Shown here one piece after another: positions 57,901 to 64,000 of a stretch of DNA of 64,000 bases (within the stretch, counting starts at the first letter, position 1; each line of letters starts with the position of its first letter). The stretch is from Mesodorylaimus sp. YZB2_4 (taxonomy: Eukaryota > Nematoda > Enoplea > Dorylaimida > Dorylaimidae): contig JASANH010001155.1 of the NCBI GenBank assembly GCA_030248295.1, forward strand, positions 1 to 64,000, read 5' to 3'. The notes beneath the pieces are model-generated. The model saw nothing but the letters and a program-made list of their open reading frames with translations, was not told where the DNA came from and made no database searches. Both the position numbers and the translations under genes were made by a program.

Positions 57901-60900
57901 TATCGCTCCGCGTAGAGTGAACGCGAAACGATTTAGGATTTTCTAAATGAAAAACGGGGATGAGGTCAACATCAGGAATTTTTCAAGGGGGAAAACTACA
58001 TTGACAAGGATTAGTCAAAGTCAACTCATTCTGAAAATATAAGTCGACTGCAAGAAGTGTTTGTTTCATAAAATGGTCGACGTTGGATCGTGCGGGGATC
58101 GGCACTTTTCTTGTCACGTCGGACAGCAGTAGCAGATGGAACACAACTTACTGAGAAGCTTTGTCGTCGGGAGGCAGCGGACTGATACAATCGATGTGGA
58201 ATACTAGCTAATAACCCAAAAATGCCTGCTGTTGAATTGTCCATGGGATTAAAATGTGAGTATTGCACGACACGCGTCGCAAAATAAAGCCACTGCTTTC
58301 TACGGAGGGAGTTCAAAAAGTTCGTAGCCTGACCGCCTTCCGCATGAGCAGCAGCACTTAAATTTGTACCTTGCACTGCCGCACATTCCACTAGAATCCC
58401 TAAAAAAAATCACGCTGATTCATCCATGCGTTCTTGAGATATGGTCATCTATTCGGGAGTGGATCAGGAAATTACGAATTTGACGAAGTTTGCGCATAAG
58501 TCTGTCATCAAGTTTTTAACAAAAGAAGGCTTGAAGGCCAAAGAAATCAGCGATCGGATTGTCTTAGTGTATGGCAATGAGGCACCTAAATTGCCGTCAG
58601 TGAAAAAGCGGTCTGCTTTGCTCAAACATTGGAGAATCGATTGAAGATGATCCAAGATCTGGACGACCAACTGAGGCGACACCTGACAACAAATGTGATG
58701 TTGTGGCAAAGTTTCTGAAAGAAGGCCTTCGAAAAAACGTTGCCTACATAGCGGAGGAAATAAGCATTTCAGTGGGTAGCGTCGAAACAATTTTACAAGA
58801 GAAATTGAATTTATCCAAGGTCTGCGCGAGATGTGTGCCAAAACACCTGGCGAACGCGCGAAGAACTGTCAGAGTTCAAACGTCAATAGGGCTTTTTGGC
58901 AAGGATCGCGGAGGATCCAGATGATTTTCATGAAAGAACGGTTGCCACTTTGAAGCCTGGATTCACCACTTTGATCTAAGTCAAAACACGAATCGATACA
59001 GTTGCTGCCAAAGGGTGCACATCCGCCAAAAAATTTTGCGTTCAGCAGTCATCAGGCGAGGTCATGACAACAACTTTTTTAACTGCAATGAAATGATAGT
59101 GATTAATAATATGCCAGCCAAGACCACAATCACTGGGCAATATTTTGCTGGTGTTATCCGCTGATTGCGTGAAGCGATCAAATCGAAACGGCGTGGGATG
59201 ATGAAAGAGAAGGCTGCCGCTGATTGACGACGGGCCAGCTCACAAAGCACGCGTTACTCAGGCTACCATCGATGAACGGGGATTCAAACAAATCCACCAT
59301 CCGCCATACAGTCCAGACCCGGCACCCAGCGATTACTACCTATTCGGAAAATCCAAAAAAAAAGTTCGAGGGTACAGATTTTCGAGTGATGAGGAAGTGA
59401 AACCAGCGACTGAAGCGTTTTTTGACGTGACATTATACAGTTTCAATTAAAATGCGGTCAGGCTACGAACTTTTTGAATTCCCCTCGTATGACTGAGTTT
59501 ATACTTGTTACGCGTTTTCAAACGAGCTACAGTAGGACTTCCCTTTTGTACTACGATGATGATTTGTCTTTGGGTTTTTGATGTATTATGATAGCGATGT
59601 TTGCTCTTTTATTGTGCGTTCGACGTTGCTAGAGACTTTTCCAAATGTGCGCAAGTAAAGGAGTACATATATCTTATATACACACGTCTGTCGTATATAT
59701 CTCACACAACACAGGAGTCACAGAATCAAAAACACAAAACCCCAAGAAAATTTGCCTCACTTTTTAATGCTTATCACAAGTTGGCCTAGCAGTAGGAGCA
59801 GTTAGTATGTAGAGCTGCTGCAGAACCCGTAAAGTTGCCGAACTAAAGAACATCAAACAAAAACTAAAACAGGAGTTTTGTAACAAACAGTACAAATGTT
59901 AGCACATACGTCCGTGTATCCAGAGCTTAAGGAGTCTGACTCGCACCACAGTCGCAGGTAGCGAAATAAATACGTAATCCCCAATAAATCTGAGGCAAAA
60001 GAAAATCCATACCAAGCAATTCGGCCGACAGATCATCAATGCATGGAGCACCAGCTTCTCTCAGCCAACACAAAATCCAAGGGTTATTTCATGATGCTCG
60101 TCAAAATGCAAGATGCAAATTATTGGACATTCGAGAAGCTTTTAATGTCCAAATGCTGCTCCCAAACATAGGCTATACCAACGGCCGTGCTGACAATGGG
60201 GCAGGACCAACCGGCGGCCGCCTTGCGCGCACACTTATCGATTATATCCAATCCAAACTGGTATGGGGGAGGGTACTTCTCCAAATAAAATGAATACCAG
60301 CAGGCAGCGACTGGAGTGACCACGTTGGAAATTATGTTTTTCGAAAGTATTCTGGCCCTATTTACTAAATATGATTTGAATTTAAACAAATTCTGAATTC
60401 CAGCTTTTCACATGAACGGATACCTTTAAGAGAGAGTTTCTGAGAGACTCGACCTATGTAAAATATACTTGGCAAGTCGATCTTTTTGACCCCCTTTTTT
60501 ATATGCTCTATCGAAAGTACTCGCAAAACTGATTGTCTTGGCGAAAGTAAAATTTTTCTGAAGTGCCTACGTATGGAAATAAAGCATTTTAAAGGTCAAA
60601 AAAGGGCACTTATGGTAAAAAATCATAAGTTGCTTAGTTTTGGGTCTAGAACAATTTTTAAAATACAGAAATGACCTTTACATTTCAAGGAATCGAGAAT
60701 TTAAAAAAAATTAGGCTAGCTACTACCATTCATGAGATATTATAAAATTCCGTCCGTGATCAGGCACATAATCGATTATGGGTATATTATAAAAGCCAGA
60801 TCTACCTGTTTTTTTCACTGAAATAGTAGCCTGGGGTCACAGCATCATAAAACAATCCTAATTTTTGCACTACGAACCACAATTATTGTGCACATTGCCG

Positions 60901-63494
60901 TCCTATTTTGGAAATTTTTGCTAATCATGATCGATCATTTCATTTGTTAATCATTAATGGCGCTGATGGCGCTGATCACTAACGGCATATCTTGTAACCC
61001 TTAAAAAGAGCTTTCAAATGTTTTTTTCGCGGCAAAATTCGTTGATTTTACCCGAGACATGAAGAAAACTCCAATTTGGTAGAAGTGCCCGCGGGACGCT
61101 ACTTTTGAATTTCCCGCCCGCGTGCCGCTTATGTGAGAAGAGCGAGGTTGGCTGGTTACTTTGGAAATCGCCAGAAAATATACAACTTCTCTTTTTTTTC
61201 ATGAAAGACATACTCCAGTCCAAAAGTAGCTGATGCATTGTGAAAAAGTGAGCAAGTTATATTAATTTTCTCGCGATTTTCAGAGTAAGCAGCCGAAACC
61301 ACTCTAATGTCATAAGCGGCGCGCGGGCGGGAAATTCAAAAGTAGCGTCCTGCGGGCACTTCTTGCAAGAAGTGCTTTACTCGATATTCCCAGGCATTTT
61401 AGGTCGTCGAGCCGAGGTGGGAACGTAAGATAGGCACGAAGACTGGCTATACTAATAGATTGGCTGTGCTAAACACTTCCGCTTTCCCTCAAAATAGGAT
61501 TCAATAAACTAGAAACTTGCCTCCACATTCCTCAATTTAGTTTCTCTTTCTATCGCCGAGGAAAATTTGTCTGCCATTCCACGAACAGTTTTCCCTTCTT
61601 TTACGCAATGCACGGAGTCACTGCGCGTTGGCGCGAGAAAGAAAATGCATGAAATGTAGGGAGATCAATGAGGAAGCGGGGTGGAAGAGAAGTTGAATTG
61701 TTTCGTTATGAAGTGTTTTTAACTTTAACCTCAACTGAAGCAGTAAGAACAATGTAAAACATGAGCATGAACATGAACGCAGGTGAATTTTTCTTTTCGA
61801 TCAAAAAGTGGCTCTTGTAAAGGTCTACCAAATAAATTGCTTGTTCCATGTTGAATGAATTGAGGGTCAAACCCAACCCGTTTTGCTCCCTTTCGCAAAC
61901 TGTCTTTCTTTGAACCCTTCTTTCCATCAGGGTGAATGTGCACCGTTACACACTGTCAGAGATCGATCAGCCAGCTTACAATCTGAAAACGCTTTGAAAG
62001 TGGATTCATTAAACGACTTCTTTGCAAAAACTTCAATCTAACAGACTTGAGGAATAACTCGTGGCGGCAGAAAAGTTCATAAAGTTTTACGCCGGGTAGA
62101 GTCGAACCTGGGACACCAGCTTTGAAATCCTGCTCTTTAGAGAGGGGGCACTCTTTGCCTGACATCTCATGATCAGCATTCAGCATAGCGCCCTTTGCAG
62201 TTTTTTCCAACGTATATCAGGTACGTGTACGTAAGCCGATGCTGTGGGCTACAGTTACTGCCAGCCAGCTGTGACTACAGATCCACTCCTCACGTCGAGC
62301 ACGTCCTCGTACCCGATTTCCGGCGGGATTAGCCCATGTCAAGGGTGCCAATGCCCTGGGCTCGAAAACTTCTCTGGGATTTTGTGGTTTTTTTATTGTG
62401 GAATTTTATTAGATGAATTCTCTCTACTGCATAACTTGAAAGGGGAGGATCATAACAAAGTACTGCATAGACCATTTCACACGCTTAGTGCAGAGGAAAA
62501 TTTTTATGTCCCGCTTCAAACCGCTCATGAAATTTGTACATATATGAAAAGTCCCTCACTAGCCTGTGCAATTTGAAAAAGTTGCTTGAAGTTGCTTATT
62601 GCTATCCTGTTTTAAGAAGCTTTTGAAAGCGGTGGGCGCTGAGCACAAGTTTTGAATTTCATCCATGTACTTTTCATCTATGTAGGACTGTCGTAACAAG
62701 TCTGCAGCGGGAAATTCAAATTTCGAATTTTTCGTTGTTTGTAACATGGTCTATTGTTCGATTCTGTGCCCTTTTTCATCGTCAGTTGACTTAAGCAGTG
62801 TCGCATCGCACGCTTACTCGGGGTCGACCAACCAACGAAACCATTTTGCATGCAGGCCAGGTTTAATACCCGCTTCGGTATGAGCTTCGAAGCTCATACC
62901 GAAGAAATTTTAAAGTAGATCTACTTTAAAATTTCTTACTTTCCTCGATAAATTCAAGGAAAATGATTCACGCCGAAAGCTTTACCCCGCATGTTAGGAT
63001 ACAGTCCCAAGTCTCATGGGAGCAGGTGTTTCTGTATTATTGTGTGACAAGTGTACATAAGTTAGGTAACTTCTCCGCACAGTCAAGCTTGCTGGTGGTT
63101 TTTGCAGGAGTTCAATTATCAAAACAGACTTCAAATTGCTTCGTGGGACGATAATATGACTGGCTATGACCCAGGATGGTTCCGGTTTATAGACAGTGAT
63201 GCACGGGAGGGAAAAGCTTTCTACATCGCTCTCGATCTGTTCACTACGGTTAGGGCACTACTCGATCCCCCAGCCTGGCGGGCAAATATTATTGAATATG
63301 GACTGGTTGGTTCCGTGACTCTCATTCCAATATTCTGCAAATACAACGTGTCTCTTTATCGACCACCAACCACATCCATGCCGCTCGTTACCTATCCTAA
63401 AAGGGTGCCATCAGTCACTTCGAGCAGGGCGAATACACCCTCGAGCACGGGCCAGCTATCAGTCCTGGCATGCGTCCTGCTGATCTATTTGTAA
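54903..63494 (+). CDS. C-type lectin-like membrane protein, two exons across a 7.8-kb intron
   Basis: Exon 1 (54903-55349, donor GTAAGT) and exon 2 (63108-63494, acceptor TTTTTGCAG) join in phase 0 to 277 aa. Exon 1: signal peptide (1-26), 'DPCYSIV' and 'DDTCYFLFR', then the first half of a C-type lectin fold ('FSPSEGRAACAKYNSTLPTF', 'EEERFLVAVA', 'YIPLGVKT'). Exon 2 supplies the second half ('ASWDDNMTGYDPGWFRF', 'ALDL', 'PPAWR', 'IFCKYN'), then a T/S/P-rich stalk ending in a short hydrophobic segment ('LSVLACVLLIYL'), suggesting a GPI anchor signal or tail anchor. Neither exon is a complete domain alone, and together they make one. The calcium-binding EPN/QPD and WND motifs are not seen, and the penultimate CTLD cysteine is missing, so sugar binding is doubtful. 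An internal exon within the intron cannot be excluded. Confidence 0.62.
55420..56091. other. Intron segment of uncertain repeat origin
   Basis: GC-richer than its surroundings, with short frames on both strands and none longer than about 115 codons. It may be retroelement debris, but I recognise no motif. Confidence 0.3.
56092..57282. mobile_element. Foldback element with GGGTCGGGTC-rich ends
   Basis: 'tagaccccggatcgggtcag' at the left and 'tagacaccggatcaggtcgg' (reverse strand) at the right form the ends. Each is followed by a cluster of GGGTCGGGTC units and then an AT-rich centre without a transposase. It lies in the lectin-like gene's intron. Confidence 0.75.
57400..57620 (+). pseudogene. 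Broken copy of the 60120-60389 open frame
   Basis: It is the reverse-orientation duplicate of 60200-60430. Read on plus it keeps 'NIISNVVTPVAD' and 'LEKYPPPYQFGMDIIEKCA' but has a TAA before 'LEKY' and diverges afterwards. Confidence 0.6.
58303..59487 (+). mobile_element. Mariner-family DNA transposon, inactive
   Basis: About 34-bp inverted ends share 'ttcaaaaagttcgtagcctg' with a few mismatches toward the tips, and TA dinucleotides flank the element (58301-58302 and 59488-59489). The 1185-bp size fits full-length mariners. It is inserted in the large intron of the lectin-like gene. Confidence 0.93.
58440..59460 (+). pseudogene. Mariner transposase pseudogene
   Basis: Pieces in different frames match the mariner transposase order: N-terminal helix-turn-helix ('FLTKEGLKAKEISDRI'), 'EDDPRSGRPTEATP', second helix region ('AEEISISVGSVETIL', 'LSKVCARCVPKHL'), 'RVQTS', a decayed catalytic core, then 'DDGPAHKARVTQATI', 'HHPPYSPDPAPSDYYLFG' (third catalytic D in SDYY) and 'FSSDEEVK'. 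At least four frame changes and several stops make it non-functional. Confidence 0.9.
59490..60119. other. Intron sequence, no gene seen
   Basis: No motif beyond scattered A/C-rich text. Confidence 0.4.
60120..60389 (-). CDS. Small unknown open frame (89 aa), duplicated
   Basis: An ATG-to-stop frame of 89 codons with a basic start ('MFKFKSYLVNRARIL'), a central 'NVVTPVAACWYSFYLEKYPP', and a hydrophobic 'AAAGWSCPIVSTAVGIAYVW'. A diverged inverted copy at 57400-57620 keeps much of the protein text but has a stop. It lies inside the lectin-like gene's intron on the other strand and may be part of a transposable element. No family recognised. Confidence 0.25.
   Translation of the reverse strand: MFKFKSYLVNRARILSKNIISNVVTPVAACWYSFYLEKYPPPYQFGLDIIDKCARKAAAGWSCPIVSTAVGIAYVWEQHLDIKSFSNVQ
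60431..61390. repeat. Inverted partner of the 25560-26500 repeat
   Basis: Reverse complement of 25560-26500 with moderate divergence. It includes the hairpin MITE at about 61070-61375 ('gcgggcgggaaattcaaaag' and its mirror). Confidence 0.8.
62080..62120 (-). repeat. tRNA-like T-arm fragment
   Basis: On the minus strand 'tcccaggttcgactctaccc' matches a tRNA T-arm and 3' acceptor side, but the upstream part does not fold into D and anticodon arms, so it is a SINE or tRNA-derived fragment. Confidence 0.35.
62469..62755. mobile_element. MITE with 'tagaccatttca' ends, second copy
   Basis: 'tagaccatttcacacg' at the left and 'aacatggtcta' at the right are inverted, and the inner 'cccgcttcaaaccgctcatg' / 'gcagcgggaaattcaaattt' text matches the family at 43799-44262. 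Confidence 0.7.
62873..62937. repeat. Two abutting perfect palindromes
   Basis: 62873-62904 is a perfect 32-bp palindrome (centre gcttcgaagc), and 62902-62937 is a perfect 36-bp palindrome (centre gtagatctac). They overlap by three bases and lie 170 bp before exon 2 of the lectin-like gene. Confidence 0.97.
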
Positions 63495-64000
63495 GAGAGA
63501 ATATTGCAGTGATATGGTGATTTTGTCAGGTCATTTTCCTGGAAACTACGTAATTGCTCAAGATCTAGTAAAATATTGGGTGCACTGTGCTCTCATTCTG
63601 TTTTGCAGGTCGCGCTTGAGGCCAAAATGCGCCTTCGCCTCCTTCAGAAAATTTTTCTCAAAGTTTTTAGTAATTACTTGTCGGAATGATGCCAGCGACA
63701 ATTTCGCAATTATGTTCATAACAATTTTTTCCCATTTTATCGCAAAAATTTGCGAAAACTTTTCGATAAAAACTGAAAACGAAAACTTAAGCCTCGTAGT
63801 TATATCTGCTTGATAGAGCGCATTTTTCTCCACAAACTGCCGCTGACATCAACTTTGGTTATCGCTAAAAGGCTTGGAGAAAAATCTCGCGAGCACAGGG
63901 AACACTTTATCCGCTGATGAGTTTGCCCAGTCGGATATTCCCAGTCCACTGCTAGCTCAGCTTTGATGTAGCTGTCTTAGTGATTTTTTAGAATGAGTGA
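63495..64000. other. 3' flank of the lectin-like gene; dispersed repeat
   Basis: 63605-63900 contains inverted segments related to the repeat at 29040-29780 ('gccagcgacaatttcg' and 'gctgacatcaactttggtta'). No further gene before the window ends. Confidence 0.5.

Noticed and set aside
1..64000. Possible CRISPR array, operon of bacterial genes or phage region
   Set aside because: No regularly spaced identical repeats, no bacterial-type gene runs, and clear spliceosomal introns throughout.

Overview
The window reads as nuclear DNA of an invertebrate animal, most likely a nematode or a close ecdysozoan. The genes are split by many introns with GTAAGT-type donors and mostly TTTCAG/TTTTAG acceptors. 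The families present (tetraspanins, a divergent receptor tyrosine phosphatase, a C-type lectin) and an interstitial run of TTAGGC, the nematode-type telomere hexamer, point the same way. This placement is an inference; no rRNA or mitochondrial marker is present.

Left part (1-31 kb). It opens with retroelement debris: the C-terminal part of an envelope-like glycoprotein, a compositionally bizarre A/C-biased island containing two tracts almost lacking T and G, and a broken LINE endonuclease domain. Then come three tetraspanin genes on the minus strand (6769-10337, 17277-18814, 28266-30409). They share the same six-exon layout with every intron in phase 0, and two decayed tetraspanin pieces lie at 5941-6345 and 49930-50069. 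Between them are a PIF/Harbinger transposon with 43-bp perfect inverted repeats and a TTA duplication, remnants of two MULE-type transposases, several foldback elements, and a three-unit tandem array of short spliced-looking exons.

Middle part (31-47 kb). This is the dense, conserved core. CCT8 (chaperonin subunit theta, 16 exons, 545 aa, minus) and APEX2 (AP endonuclease 2 with a C-terminal GRF finger, plus) are divergent over a 462-bp gap. A 1082-aa receptor-type protein tyrosine phosphatase follows (12 exons, plus). Then comes an LHFPL-family tetraspan gene (two exons, minus).

Right part (47-64 kb). It is repeat-rich. A C-type lectin-like gene seems to run from 54903 to 63494 as two phase-compatible exons split by a 7.8-kb intron. 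That intron holds a dead mariner element, a GGGTC-rich foldback element, an inverted copy of a repeat from 25.5-26.5 kb, and two abutting perfect palindromes.

Functionally the genes are independent housekeeping (protein folding, DNA repair) and membrane or surface genes. I see no biosynthetic or defence cluster. The tetraspanin cluster is the only clear local family expansion. Gene models were built by reading splice sites by eye, so every exon boundary is a prediction.
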